NCBI GenBank assembly: GCA_002702685.1
Contig: PABD01000148.1
Location: 1 to 36,019, forward strand
DNA: 36,019 bases
Direction: 5' to 3'
Source: Planctomyces sp.
Lineage (GTDB): Bacteria > Planctomycetota > Planctomycetia > Planctomycetales > Planctomycetaceae
The translations under genes and the position numbers were made by a program. Under the pieces are notes generated by a model. The model saw only the letters and a program-made list of their open reading frames with translations, had not been told where the DNA came from and ran no database searches. Each line of letters opens with the position of its first letter. Within the stretch, counting starts at the first letter, position 1. Positions 1 to 9,582 of this stretch are shown here, piece after piece.

Positions 1-18
1 GCGAGGCGAGTCTTTCCG

Positions 19-1458
19 ATGTCGGCCGATACAGAATCCATTCCCCGCATTCTGTTCCTCACCGGTCGACTCGCGGAACCTGCGCTGCGTGACCTGCTCC
101 CGCGATTAGCGAAGCAACATCAGTTCGAGTACGACATTGAAGTTCTCGGCATCAGCGTCGCCGCCTTGATGCATACCGACTGGGTTACGCGGAAGCTGAA
201 TCAATCGAAACGACGCCCCGGCATTTCCCCCGATCAGTTTCACAAGGTGGTCGTCCCGGGTTGGTGCCAGGGATCTCTCGACCAGCTCTCCGCCGAGTTC
301 TCCATTCCGTTCGAGCGAGGCCCCAAGGACATGTATGATCTTCCGCTTTACTTCGGTGCGTCGGAACGGGAACCGCCGGACTTGAGTGAATACACGACGG
401 AGATCATCGCCGAGATCAACCATGGTCCGCGGATGACGGATGCAGCGATCATGGAGATGGCATCCCGGTTCCGCGCGTCGGGAGCGGACCTCATCGACCT
501 CGGATGCATTCCGGGCGAACAATGGTCGCGCGTCGGAGACGTCACGCGCTTGCTAGTCAAAGAAGGGTTCCGTATCTCTGTCGACAGTTTCGACGAACGC
601 GAAGTCAGTGAGTCTGTCGCTGCGGGGGCGGAACTGGTCCTCAGTTGCAATCAAAGCAACATTGCCTGGGCGAAGAAACTGGGAGTCGAACTGGTGGCGA
701 TTCCCGATCGTCCTGATGACCATGCCTCACTCGAACGAACAGTCGCAGAGCTGACGGAACAGAAAGTCCCATTCCGGATTGATCCCATCCTCGAACCGAT
801 CGGGTTCGGTTTCGCGGCTTCACTCGCGCGATATTACGACGCGCGACAGCGGTGGCCGGAACTGCCGATGATGATGGGGATCGGGAATCTCACCGAGTTA
901 TCCGAAGTCGATTCGGTCGGTATCAATTTTCTGCTGGCCGGAATCTGCCAGGAACTCAGGATCCGGAGTGTGCTGACGACCGAAGTCATCAACTGGTGCC
1001 GCACCGCTGTTCAGGAATTCGATCACGCCCGGCGTTTGATGCACTTCAGTTTCGGACTGGGGACGCTGCCCAAGCACATTGACTCAAGCCTGGTTATGCT
1101 CCGCGACCCGCGTCTGCATGAACGAGGGGAGGAAGCCCTTGAGCAAATGCAGTCACAAATCCGCGATCGCAACTTTCGCATATTTGCGGAACGGGGAGAG
1201 CTGCATCTGCTGAACCGCGATGGTTACTGGCACGGGACCGATCCGTATGAACTCTTCGATCGCATCGTCGCGGAGTCAGGTGATCTCGACGCATCGCACG
1301 CATTTTATTTAGGCTACGAGTTGTGCAAGGCGACCACGGCGCTGAACCTCGGCAAACAGTACCAGCAGGATCAAGCACTTAGCTGGGGCTTCCTCACTGT
1401 CCCCGAGGTGAGTGCTCATGAACGCCGACGGCAGGAGAAGCAGAATACGTCGGGATAA
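19..1458 (+). CDS. DUF6513 / dihydropteroate synthase-like protein
   Basis: The 479-aa protein resembles the dihydropteroate synthase-related family of archaea, methylotrophs and planctomycetes. An N-terminal DUF6513-type region covers about residues 1-135. A pterin-binding TIM-barrel-like region follows at about 140-350, with AEINHGPRMTD near 130, the ADLIDLG strand near 155 and the ISVDSF strand near 190. The last ~120 residues are family-specific. In organisms that use tetrahydromethanopterin (H4MPT) for formaldehyde oxidation, this family is placed in H4MPT cofactor synthesis or function; the exact reaction is unsettled, so I infer only a pterin role. The ATG lies 18 bases from the window edge with a purine-rich GAGGCGAG upstream. 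Earlier genes of the pathway may lie outside the window. No neighbour inside the window belongs to this pathway. Confidence 0.85.
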   Translation: MSADTESIPRILFLTGRLAEPALRDLLPRLAKQHQFEYDIEVLGISVAALMHTDWVTRKLNQSKRRPGISPDQFHKVVVPGWCQGSLDQLSAEFSIPFERGPKDMYDLPLYFGASEREPPDLSEYTTEIIAEINHGPRMTDAAIMEMASRFRASGADLIDLGCIPGEQWSRVGDVTRLLVKEGFRISVDSFDEREVSESVAAGAELVLSCNQSNIAWAKKLGVELVAIPDRPDDHASLERTVAELTEQKVPFRIDPILEPIGFGFAASLARYYDARQRWPELPMMMGIGNLTELSEVDSVGINFLLAGICQELRIRSVLTTEVINWCRTAVQEFDHARRLMHFSFGLGTLPKHIDSSLVMLRDPRLHERGEEALEQMQSQIRDRNFRIFAERGELHLLNRDGYWHGTDPYELFDRIVAESGDLDASHAFYLGYELCKATTALNLGKQYQQDQALSWGFLTVPEVSAHERRRQEKQNTSG

Positions 1459-1534
1459 TTGCGATTGGTCATTCACTGGCCATTTCCAGATCCAGTGGCT
1501 CTTTCCAGAATCAGTGACGTCAGTTTTACCTTCT

Positions 1535-1540
1535 TATAAT
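1535..1540 (+). promoter_or_regulatory. possible -10 box for the MDR oxidoreductase
   Basis: A perfect TATAAT lies 32 bases before the ATG at 1573 in the 114-bp gap after the DUF6513 gene. No good -35 hexamer sits at the expected distance. Just upstream (about 1485-1520) is an imperfect direct repeat, TTTCCAGATCCAGTGG and TTTCCAGAATCAGTGA, which might bind an activator. The downstream gene has a clear AGGAAG ribosome site. Confidence 0.35.
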
Positions 1541-1572
1541 TCACACCATCATTTTGATCAGGAAGTTCATTA

Positions 1573-2580
1573 ATGCGCGCTTACCACATTGAAAAAACAG
1601 GAGAGATTTCAGGGTTGAAGCAGGTCGACCTGCCGCAACCGACTGCCGGCCATGGTGAAGTCATCGTCCGTGTAAAAGCGTGTTCGCTCAACTACCGCGA
1701 TCTGATGGTGATCAAAGGGCAGTACAATCCAAAGATGCCGGTTCCAAGAATCCCCTTGTCCGACGGAGCGGGGGAGATTGTTGAAGTGGGACCGGGGGTC
1801 GAAAGCCTCGAAAAGGGGGACCGGGTCGCAGGCTGTTTCATGCCGGGCTGGCAGGCAAGCGGTTGTGATAACGCGGCGCAGCGGACTGCTCTGGGGGGCG
1901 AAGCAGACGGAATGCTGTCCGAATACGTCAAATTGCCCGCCACGGGCGTCGTCAAGTTTCCGGAGCATCTCTCATTCTCAGAAGCCGCTACATTGCCCTG
2001 CGCAGGCGTTACGGCGTGGCACGCCATCTTGAGCGGCAAACCCGCCTTGCCGGGTCATACGGTGCTCTTGCTGGGAACAGGGGGGGTCAGCATCTTCGCG
2101 CTGCAGTTCGCCAAACTTGCCGGCGCCCGTGTGGTCGTAACGTCGAGCAGCGACGACAAGTTGAACTTCGCGCAGAAACTTGGAGCGGACTTCACCGTCA
2201 ACTACCGCAAGGACCCCGACTGGGACAAGACGGTACTGCAGTGGACGGGGGGAGTCGGGGTCGACCATGTCGTCGAAGTTGGCGGTGCGGGAACGCTGCC
2301 GAAATCCATCAATGCCGTCCGCATGAGCGGTCATATCGCTCTCATCGGCGTGCTCAGCGGGACAGGGGATTTCAACCCGATCTCGATTCTGATGAAGAGC
2401 ATCAACGTGAGAGGGATCTATGTCGGCAGTCGAGAAATGTTCCAGAGCATGAACAAGGCGATCAGCGTCAACGAGCTCAAGCCGGTGATTGATCGTTCGT
2501 TCAAGTTTGAGGAAGCGCCGAAAGCTTATGAATACCTGGCGTCCCAGAATCACCTGGGCAAGATCGTCATCGAAATGTGA
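1573..2580 (+). CDS. MDR-family zinc-independent NAD(P)H oxidoreductase
   Basis: This 335-aa protein has the usual length and order of quinone-oxidoreductase-like medium-chain dehydrogenases. A GroES-like N-terminal domain (about 1-130) carries SLNYRDLMVIKGQY near 38-51 and the PLSDGAGEIVEVG strand near 61-73. A Rossmann domain has LLLGTGGVSIFALQFAKLAGA at about 165-185. The usual catalytic-zinc cysteine is replaced by N40/Y41, and the four-Cys structural zinc lobe is absent, so the protein is expected to reduce quinones or enoyl/carbonyl compounds rather than act as a zinc alcohol dehydrogenase. The substrate cannot be told from sequence. AGGAAG lies 7 bases before the ATG. The next gene converges on it from the minus strand, so it is probably monocistronic. 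Confidence 0.85.
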   Translation: MRAYHIEKTGEISGLKQVDLPQPTAGHGEVIVRVKACSLNYRDLMVIKGQYNPKMPVPRIPLSDGAGEIVEVGPGVESLEKGDRVAGCFMPGWQASGCDNAAQRTALGGEADGMLSEYVKLPATGVVKFPEHLSFSEAATLPCAGVTAWHAILSGKPALPGHTVLLLGTGGVSIFALQFAKLAGARVVVTSSSDDKLNFAQKLGADFTVNYRKDPDWDKTVLQWTGGVGVDHVVEVGGAGTLPKSINAVRMSGHIALIGVLSGTGDFNPISILMKSINVRGIYVGSREMFQSMNKAISVNELKPVIDRSFKFEEAPKAYEYLASQNHLGKIVIEM

Positions 2581-2628
2581 TTCGGGACCTGCCGCGCGTC
2601 ATCGCATGATGAAAGCCGTTTGTGAATT

Positions 2629-4053
2629 TCAAGCGAGCAACTCCCGCATAACCTTGGCGCCGGTGACCTCAGCGTCGGTCAGTCCAACTTCGCGGCCTTC
2701 ATGCGGTAGCGTGAGGCGGTGATGGTTAATTCCGAACAGAGAAAACAGGGTCGCGTGCAGATCGTGTACGTTGACGTTGTTTTCAACGGCGCTGTACCCG
2801 AAGTCATCCGTCGCCCCGTGCGCGTAACCCGATTTGAATCCTCCACCGGCGAACCAGAGCGAGAACGCATGCCGGTTGTGATCGCGGCCATCTGTTCCCT
2901 GTGATACGGGGAGTCGCCCGAATTCGCCCCCCCACATGACGATCGTGTCATCCAACAGACCCCGACGTTTGAGGTCAATGACGAGTGCCGCGCTCGGTTT
3001 ATCGGTGCGGGCACACAACCCTTTCAATGTCTCCGCGTTCTTGCTGTGGGTGTCCCAGGGTTGTCCGCTCAGAAAGAGTTGCACGAATCGCACTCCACGC
3101 TCGATCAACCGGCGGGCGAGCAGGCACCGTTTCCCGTATTCCGCAGTATCCGGATGATCAAGACCATATAGCTCGTGGGTTTCCTTCGTCTCTTTGGAGA
3201 TGTCGAGGACTTCGGGAACGGCCAGTTGCATCTTCGCCGCCGTTTCAAAGTTCTGCAATCGGGCCGTGAGTTCCGTGTTGAAGGGGTCCTGTTTCAAGTG
3301 CCGTTCATTCAGTTTGCGGAGCAGTTCCAGTTGCTGGCTGCGGGCGGCGAGCGGGATTCCTTCGGGTGTCTTCAGATTGGATACGACCGACGGCCCCGAT
3401 CGAAAGGGGGTTCCCTGATAAACCGCGGGTAACCATTCCGAAGACCAGTTCCGCTCCCCGTCCACCGGGAGTCCACCGGGATCGGTGAGAACGACGTAGG
3501 AAGGAAGATTTTCATTACTGGAACCGAGCGCGTACGTGACCCAGGAGCCCATGACCGGCATACCGGCGAGGAACTTGCCGGTGTGAATCAAGCGGAGGGC
3601 CGACTCATGGTCTACCGACTCGGTCTGCATCGAACGAATAAGCGTGATGTCGTCGACGATGCCGGACGTGTGCGGGAGAAGTTCGCTGAGTTCCATACCG
3701 CATTCGCCATGTCGAGCGAACTGATACGGAGCTCCGAGCACATTCCCCGCCTGTTTATCAAAATGGATTTCGAGATCGCCCCCCGGGTACGGTTTGCCAT
3801 GCCACTTATTGAGTTCGGGTTTGTAATCGAACAAATCCATCTGGCTCGGGCCCCCATGCTGGAAGAGACAGATCATGTTCTTCGCTTTGGGGGGAAAGAA
3901 CGTCTCGTTCGGTAATCCTTCGGCGGAGACCGAATTCGCATAAGTCGGCTGTTGCAGCAACTGCGACAGCGCAAGACCACCGATACAGGTGGCCGAGCTA
4001 CCGAGGAATGCGCGGCGAGTCAGTTGTTCATAGCTGAGAAATGGGTTCGGCAT
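2629..4053 (-). CDS. DUF1501 family Tat-exported protein (copy 1)
   Basis: This 474-aa protein belongs to the planctomycetal DUF1501 family, distant relatives of the sulfatase/alkaline-phosphatase fold whose reaction is not established. I chose the ATG at 4053 because it gives a compact twin-arginine signal, LTRRAFLG at residues 11-18 followed by a hydrophobic stretch ending near LLQQPTYA. Family blocks follow: LFQHGGPSQMDLFDYKP, GSWVTYALGS, RRLIERGVRFVQLF, MWGGEFGR and GRDHNRHAFSLWFAGGG, and the C-terminal VHDLHATLFSLFGINHHRLT. The frame stays open upstream to 4314, but that stretch is basic low-complexity sequence overlapping the preceding gene. It lies 55 bp downstream of a PSC1/DUF1549/DUF1553 gene on the same strand, the standard partner, so the two are likely co-transcribed and exported together. 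A paralogue is at 12643-14064. Confidence 0.93.
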   Translation of the reverse strand: MPNPFLSYEQLTRRAFLGSSATCIGGLALSQLLQQPTYANSVSAEGLPNETFFPPKAKNMICLFQHGGPSQMDLFDYKPELNKWHGKPYPGGDLEIHFDKQAGNVLGAPYQFARHGECGMELSELLPHTSGIVDDITLIRSMQTESVDHESALRLIHTGKFLAGMPVMGSWVTYALGSSNENLPSYVVLTDPGGLPVDGERNWSSEWLPAVYQGTPFRSGPSVVSNLKTPEGIPLAARSQQLELLRKLNERHLKQDPFNTELTARLQNFETAAKMQLAVPEVLDISKETKETHELYGLDHPDTAEYGKRCLLARRLIERGVRFVQLFLSGQPWDTHSKNAETLKGLCARTDKPSAALVIDLKRRGLLDDTIVMWGGEFGRLPVSQGTDGRDHNRHAFSLWFAGGGFKSGYAHGATDDFGYSAVENNVNVHDLHATLFSLFGINHHRLTLPHEGREVGLTDAEVTGAKVMRELLA

Positions 4054-4108
4054 CGGTGATGCTTCTCGCTCGGGGCAAGGGTAATGGGGACTTGTGATTG
4101 TTTGAATC

Positions 4109-7100
4109 TTACTGAATATACAGGAACTCGCTGGAGGCGAGCAGCATCTGACAACAGTCGATCCACGCATGTCTGGCCGGGTTGGCCTCTTCCTCGTAGA
4201 ACGATTTCTGCTGCTCGAGGAATCCGGAGAGCAGAGTAGTTTCGTCGGCGGAAGGTCTTCTCGCGTAGACAATCTGGAATACCTGCTCGACCTGTTCCGT
4301 CGTGGAATTATCATCGTCCAGCCGCGCAGCCAGTTCCGCGGCGCGGCGCCGAATGAAGTCCGAGTTCATGAGCGATAACGATTGGAGAGGGGTAGTCGAG
4401 ACGTTTCGACGGGTGCAGTTAAAGACGATTTTGGGTGCGTCGAAGACCTGCAACATGTCGGGAATCTGGGTGCGGCGCTGGTAGAGATAGAGCGAACGTC
4501 GATGCGCCCCCGGCGTTGTTTCATCGACGACGGTGACTCCGGCATCATCCCGCGAGGTCATCACGGATGGCCCTCCAGTAGCAGTATCCAACGATCCTGC
4601 CACATACAACATGGCATCGCGCACCCCTTCCGCGTTCAGCCGCTGCCTCGGGAACTTCCAGTAAAGTTTGTTGTCCGGATCCACGGTATAGGCGTCTTCA
4701 TTGTGCTGGCTGGACTGCTTGAACAGACGCGAGTGCAGGACCAACCGATGCACGTCCTTACGACTCCATCCGTGCTCTACGAAATAACTCGCGAGAAACT
4801 CGAGAAGCCCCGGATGAGTGGGGCGGTCGCCGCTGTAACCGAGGTTATCGGGGGTCGAGACGATCCCTGTTCCGAAGTAGTGCTGCCACAACCGGTTCAT
4901 CTGCACGCGCGCCATCAGCGCCGCGGGACGTGAATTCTCGCGCGTCACCCAATTCGCCCAGGCGGTGCGACGTCCGGTGGAATCGGCATGCGGAGGCGTA
5001 ATTTTAAATTCCGGAAGTTCGCCATTCTCATCACTGTCGCAAAGGATCGAGAAAGGGGCGGGCTCGACCAGTTCGCCGGGATCGGAATGACCTCCGCGGA
5101 CGAGCAGCGGTACATCAGGGGCGTCGCCGGAATAATCCGCGACCCACGCGATGCGGCCCGGTTTGGTGGTCAGATGATCGGTCAGTTCCTGCCGCAGCGT
5201 ATCAATTTCGTCGCGGCGTTTTTGATCCTCCTCATGGTACGCCTTCCACGCGATGTCAAAATCGTCGGAGTAGAGCGGTGTCCGTTCAATACGCACGTTG
5301 TCAACGATGAAACTGCGGCCCTGATAATAAACAAAACCGAAACCTCCCGCGGGAAGTTGATTCGGTTTCAGGTGCTGCGTGCGTCCTTCAGGAACGCCAT
5401 CAACAAGGTGTTGCAGTTCCACCTTGTCCTCGCCGGTACGCGTCAAACGGACGCCGTAGTTGTGACCGGGTGCATACTCGCGATCACCAATACGGTCCAT
5501 GGGGACCGAGTCTCCGCCGGGGAGATCGTAGTACATCGCCGCGCCGCCCCCCGGAACGCCGCCTTCAAAAACAACATTCCCTCCACTGATACTTGAGTTG
5601 TCGTTGTAATCGTGGAGGGCGATACCATAGCCAATGCGGAGTGCCGCGGGTGACTCCGAATTCAGGCGGTTGTCCACCAGATCGAAGCTGACCTGGATCC
5701 ATTCCCCGATCTCTGCAGGCGCCCATTCGAACATCTGCTGCGTGGAGTTCCAACTGTCCTGACCAGCGGCCTGGCTGGCATCAATTACCAGATGGCCGGC
5801 GTCGTTACTGTAGAAAGCGGGAACTTCCGAGGGTTCGCCGATTTTGATGGGGAGCGAACTGCCGGGTACATCATCGCCGGGGGCGGTATCGCTCCAGCGT
5901 AGTTTGAGATCGAGGTTGCTGGTCGTGAAGTCATCTTCAAACAGCATTTCGCCCTGCGGACGATTTTCGCGCGACCATGTACGCAGGTCTTCCTCAAGCG
6001 TTGCCAGTCGCATTTCCCGTTCGTTCTTTTCTGTTTCCCATACCGCCAGTTCTGCGGGGAGTGCGGCCTCAACGATTCGCGTCGCGGGCTTCTGCCATTT
6101 CTCGACATTAAAGGCAGGATAAAAGAACGATTGGAATTGATAGTATTCTTCCTGGGAGATCGGTTCAAACTTGTGCGAGTGACAGCGGGCACATTGAATC
6201 GTCAATCCCAGTAGAGATGTCGATACGTTCTGCATCGTCCCTTCAATGGCGCTGTAGCGGTCCGTTCGCAGTTCGTCCGGGTTGCCGTCACTGCTGTCGG
6301 TACCATCCTGCGCATTGCGGAGATAATGTGTCGCGGTCAACTGCTCGATCATCTCCGGTGTCACTTCGGCATCAGGGCGATATCCGGACAACTCGTCTCC
6401 GGCGATCTGCTCACGGATGAATTGATCAAAGGGCTTATCATCGTTGAAGGCGTCAACAACATAGTCGCGGTACTTCCACGCGAGAGGTCGCGGGGTATCG
6501 GCATTGAAGTAGCCATTGCTGTCGGCGTAGCCGGCGGCATCCAGCCAGAACTTGCCCCAACGCTCACCGTAGTGGGGTGAGGCGAGGTAGTACTCGACGA
6601 TCTGATCGTACACATCGGCATCGCTGTTGTTGAGAAACCGTTCCTGCTCATCGAGCGTCGGCGGTATGCCGGTCAGCATCAGACTGACGCGCCGAAGCAG
6701 AGTGGCCGAGTCGGCTTGCGGACTGAAATCGAGTCCCGACGATTTCAAACCGGGCAGAAGGAAATGATCGATCGGATTTTCGGCAGCGACGTTGCTTGCT
6801 TCCGCGGCGGAAGGAATGAGTTGGTCCGTCGCCTGCAGACTACGGAAGGACCAGTGAATCAAATCCTCGGGGGTTACTTTCTCCGGCAATCCCGGCGCGC
6901 CCGTCTCGATCCATGCTTGCAGAACCTGTCGCGACTCCTCGTCGAGCGGAGCCTCGGGCGGCATTTCGTGCGCGGCTACGCGCTGCCAGAGCGGACTGTC
7001 CTCGAGGTTCCCCCGGCTGACGGCGGCTCCGCTATCGCCCCCATTCAGAATCGCGGCCGGTGTGCTGAGATCCAGAGATCCCTCGGGGCCGAGAGGTCCG

Positions 7101-7315
7101 TGGCACTTCACGCATTGGTTCTTGAGAATCTGCTGCACTCGCGCAAATGAAACATCGGCCGGTTCGGCGCTCAGGCATTCCGCAGGAAAGAGACCAGGCA
7201 AAAACAAGGGCAGGCAAGAGGCCAGCAGCAGGTGGCAGATCGTTGCCCGGGTGGGACGAGGCACGGTTCGACTCCAGAGATAGAGACGGGGTGGGACCAG
7301 ATCAGTATAAAGCAT
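4109..7315 (-). CDS. PSC1 cytochrome / DUF1549 / DUF1553 protein with concanavalin-like insert
   Basis: Large exported planctomycetal protein (1068 aa from the ATG). After a hydrophobic signal (about 25-50) comes a planctomycete cytochrome-C-type domain with CVKCH at 68-72 and an HEMPPEAP segment as possible distal ligand. DUF1549 follows, with HYGERWGKFWLDAAGYADSNG and a second CARCH, then DUF1553 with ALMARVQMNRLWQHYFGTG and RRSLYLYQRRTQ. Between them lies an insert of about 220 residues (SFDLVDNRLN...GGFGFVYYQGRSF...VDNVRIERTP) that resembles a jelly-roll carbohydrate-binding module. These proteins are proposed to work at the cell surface or periplasm in polysaccharide use; that role is inference. 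Start choice is uncertain: the ATG has GGAGG directly against it, while an in-frame GTG at 7264 has GGAG seven bases upstream and gives a tidier signal peptide. DUF1501 copy 1 follows. Confidence 0.9.
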   Translation of the reverse strand: MLYTDLVPPRLYLWSRTVPRPTRATICHLLLASCLPLFLPGLFPAECLSAEPADVSFARVQQILKNQCVKCHGPLGPEGSLDLSTPAAILNGGDSGAAVSRGNLEDSPLWQRVAAHEMPPEAPLDEESRQVLQAWIETGAPGLPEKVTPEDLIHWSFRSLQATDQLIPSAAEASNVAAENPIDHFLLPGLKSSGLDFSPQADSATLLRRVSLMLTGIPPTLDEQERFLNNSDADVYDQIVEYYLASPHYGERWGKFWLDAAGYADSNGYFNADTPRPLAWKYRDYVVDAFNDDKPFDQFIREQIAGDELSGYRPDAEVTPEMIEQLTATHYLRNAQDGTDSSDGNPDELRTDRYSAIEGTMQNVSTSLLGLTIQCARCHSHKFEPISQEEYYQFQSFFYPAFNVEKWQKPATRIVEAALPAELAVWETEKNEREMRLATLEEDLRTWSRENRPQGEMLFEDDFTTSNLDLKLRWSDTAPGDDVPGSSLPIKIGEPSEVPAFYSNDAGHLVIDASQAAGQDSWNSTQQMFEWAPAEIGEWIQVSFDLVDNRLNSESPAALRIGYGIALHDYNDNSSISGGNVVFEGGVPGGGAAMYYDLPGGDSVPMDRIGDREYAPGHNYGVRLTRTGEDKVELQHLVDGVPEGRTQHLKPNQLPAGGFGFVYYQGRSFIVDNVRIERTPLYSDDFDIAWKAYHEEDQKRRDEIDTLRQELTDHLTTKPGRIAWVADYSGDAPDVPLLVRGGHSDPGELVEPAPFSILCDSDENGELPEFKITPPHADSTGRRTAWANWVTRENSRPAALMARVQMNRLWQHYFGTGIVSTPDNLGYSGDRPTHPGLLEFLASYFVEHGWSRKDVHRLVLHSRLFKQSSQHNEDAYTVDPDNKLYWKFPRQRLNAEGVRDAMLYVAGSLDTATGGPSVMTSRDDAGVTVVDETTPGAHRRSLYLYQRRTQIPDMLQVFDAPKIVFNCTRRNVSTTPLQSLSLMNSDFIRRRAAELAARLDDDNSTTEQVEQVFQIVYARRPSADETTLLSGFLEQQKSFYEEEANPARHAWIDCCQMLLASSEFLYIQ

Positions 7316-7497
7316 CCTCCGTAAGATGAACACGTATTTCCCATGCGACTGGCTAATCCTTGAGATATATCGCGGCCCCGCGAAGGAGACGAATGAGTCC
7401 GATGACGGCTCCAATCTGGACGTCGCGTGATCCGGTGGGTTACCATGAATTTCCCACCCAACTGTCCCACCCGCTCCTCCCACCACAGGAACGCTTC

Positions 7498-9534
7498 ATG
7501 CCTGCTTTTAAGCTGCTGCTCTCTTTCGTCCTCTGCTTGGTCTGTGCCTTTGCTTATGCCGAGCCGATGCGGCGCTATGTCTCTCCCACCGGGAACGACC
7601 AGGCGTCAGGTTTTGTCGATCAGCCCTTCGCCACGCCAGCCAAAGCACTCGAGGCGATCAATACGCTCCACTCGAACAACCAGATTCCCGCCGAGGGAGT
7701 GGTTGTCACGTTGGCGGAAGGCGACTACGAGTTGACAGCGCCATTGGAATTCAAGGGGCTCAACAGCGAGAACCAACCGGTCGTCCGGTTTGAAGGCGAA
7801 GCCGGAAAGACGGTTCGCCTGCTGGGATCACGCATCGTGCCGGGATTCGCTCCGCTCGCGCAACAGAGTGTTTTAAAGAAGATCGACGAAGCGGCGCACG
7901 GCCATGTCATGGTGACAGACCTGATCCAGGTCGGACTTGATGACCTCGGGACGGTTGCCGAGGCGGGTAAGCGGTCGGAACTTTTCTATCTCCACCAACC
8001 GATGCAACTGGCGCGGTGGCCGAATGAAGGGTTCGTCACGATTCAGGAAGTCGTCGGCGCGACCAGGTTCAAGAGCCACGGAATACCGGGCACCCGCGAG
8101 GGCTGGTTCACTTATGCCGATGATCGCGCGGATCGGTGGGCGGATGCTTCCGACGTCTGGTTACACGGCTACTGGTTCTGGGACTGGTCGGACTCGTTCG
8201 AGGAAGTTGAGAGCGTCGATGCGGAAACCAACACCATCCGTTTGAAACCGCCGTACCACAACTACGGATTCCGAAACAAGCAGCGGTATTACGCGGTGAA
8301 TATCCTTTCCGAACTCGATCAACCGGGCGAATGGTATCTCGATCGCCAAACCCGCCAGCTTTACTTCTGGCCGCCGGGTGAAATCACTCCTGGCGACGTG
8401 ATGCTTTCCGCGATTTCTTCCGTGGTGACGATCGACGATTGCCGGAACATTCAGTTCAGCAACCTCACCTTCGAAGCATCCCGCTCCACACTGGTGGATA
8501 TCAGGAACTCGGACTCCTGCCTGATCGATCACTGTCGCCTCCTGAATGGCGGTAGCGTGGGCGTCCACATCCGCGATGGTAACGCGTGCGTCGTGCAGCA
8601 CTGCGAGGTCTTCGATGTCGGGGAAGGGGGGATTACGTTGCTCGGTGGTGACCGCCCGTCATTGACGCCAGCTGGACACGTGGCTTTCAGCAATCATATT
8701 CATCACTTCGGGCGGTTGTATCGCACTTATCGTCCCGGAGTCTCGGTGCAGGGTGTCGGCAACCGGGTCGCGCATAATCTCATCCACGACGGACCGCACA
8801 ACGCCATTCAGCTGGGCGGGAACGATCACATCATCGAGTTCAACGAGGTCCACAACGTCTGCTACGAAACGGGGGACGTGGGCGCATTCTATATGGGTCG
8901 CGACTGGACCGCGCGGGGGACGGTCATCCGGCACAACTTCTTTCATGACATCAAAGGGCCGGGCCTGCACGGGGCCATGTCGGTTTATCTCGATGACGCC
9001 GCGAGCGGGATCGAAATCACGGGCAACCTGTTTCTCCGCGCGAGCCGGGCGGCTTTCATCGGCGGGGGTCGGGATAACCTGGTCGAGAACAATATTTTCG
9101 TCGACTGTGCTCCCTCGGTGCATGTCGACGCCCGCGGTGTGGGCTGGATGCACGAGACGATCGATACCACCTTGCCCGAGCGTCTCAAAGCAATGCCTTA
9201 TGAGAGCGAACTGTGGCGCGAACGGTATCCGCACCTGATCAACATCCTCGACGACGAACCGGGTAAGCCGAAGTATAACGTCGTTCGCAGGAATATCTCG
9301 GTGGGTGGTCGCTGGAGCGACATTGAAGAGAAAGCCAAACCACTCGTCGTTCAGGAAAACAACCTGATCGATGAAGATCCGCACTTCACAGGTAATCCCC
9401 AAGCCGAATCGGCCACGGCGGCGGACTTTGACCTCAAACCGGATTCACCCGCGTTTGATCTCGGGTTCGAACCGATCCCGGTAGAGCGGATCGGTCTTCG
9501 TCCGAGCGCAGAGTCCGCGAAAGCCGCGCCGTAA
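7498..9534 (+). CDS. secreted right-handed parallel beta-helix protein
   Basis: This 678-aa protein starts at an ATG with AGGA seven bases upstream. It has a clear Sec signal peptide (KLLLSFVLCLVCAFAYA, cleavage near residue 21-22). The mature N-terminus has the RRYVSPTGNDQASG and QPFATPAKALEAI pattern typical of polysaccharide-degrading or -binding beta-helices. Central repeats such as NIQFSNLTFEASRSTLVDI, SCLIDHCRLLNGGSVGVHI and NRVAHNLIHDGPHNAIQLGG are classic NxIxxNxIxxx coils (about 300-540). It may be a lyase or glycosidase on host or algal glycans, but no catalytic residues can be assigned. It diverges from the cytochrome/DUF1501 pair with a shared 182-bp gap, which fits a common polysaccharide theme. 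The frame continues upstream to 7360, but without a signal peptide or ribosome site there. Confidence 0.9.
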   Translation: MPAFKLLLSFVLCLVCAFAYAEPMRRYVSPTGNDQASGFVDQPFATPAKALEAINTLHSNNQIPAEGVVVTLAEGDYELTAPLEFKGLNSENQPVVRFEGEAGKTVRLLGSRIVPGFAPLAQQSVLKKIDEAAHGHVMVTDLIQVGLDDLGTVAEAGKRSELFYLHQPMQLARWPNEGFVTIQEVVGATRFKSHGIPGTREGWFTYADDRADRWADASDVWLHGYWFWDWSDSFEEVESVDAETNTIRLKPPYHNYGFRNKQRYYAVNILSELDQPGEWYLDRQTRQLYFWPPGEITPGDVMLSAISSVVTIDDCRNIQFSNLTFEASRSTLVDIRNSDSCLIDHCRLLNGGSVGVHIRDGNACVVQHCEVFDVGEGGITLLGGDRPSLTPAGHVAFSNHIHHFGRLYRTYRPGVSVQGVGNRVAHNLIHDGPHNAIQLGGNDHIIEFNEVHNVCYETGDVGAFYMGRDWTARGTVIRHNFFHDIKGPGLHGAMSVYLDDAASGIEITGNLFLRASRAAFIGGGRDNLVENNIFVDCAPSVHVDARGVGWMHETIDTTLPERLKAMPYESELWRERYPHLINILDDEPGKPKYNVVRRNISVGGRWSDIEEKAKPLVVQENNLIDEDPHFTGNPQAESATAADFDLKPDSPAFDLGFEPIPVERIGLRPSAESAKAAP

Positions 9535-9582
9535 TACAGTTCTGCCTGGGAAGGCATCCGTTGAAGACGGTCACTCAGTGAC

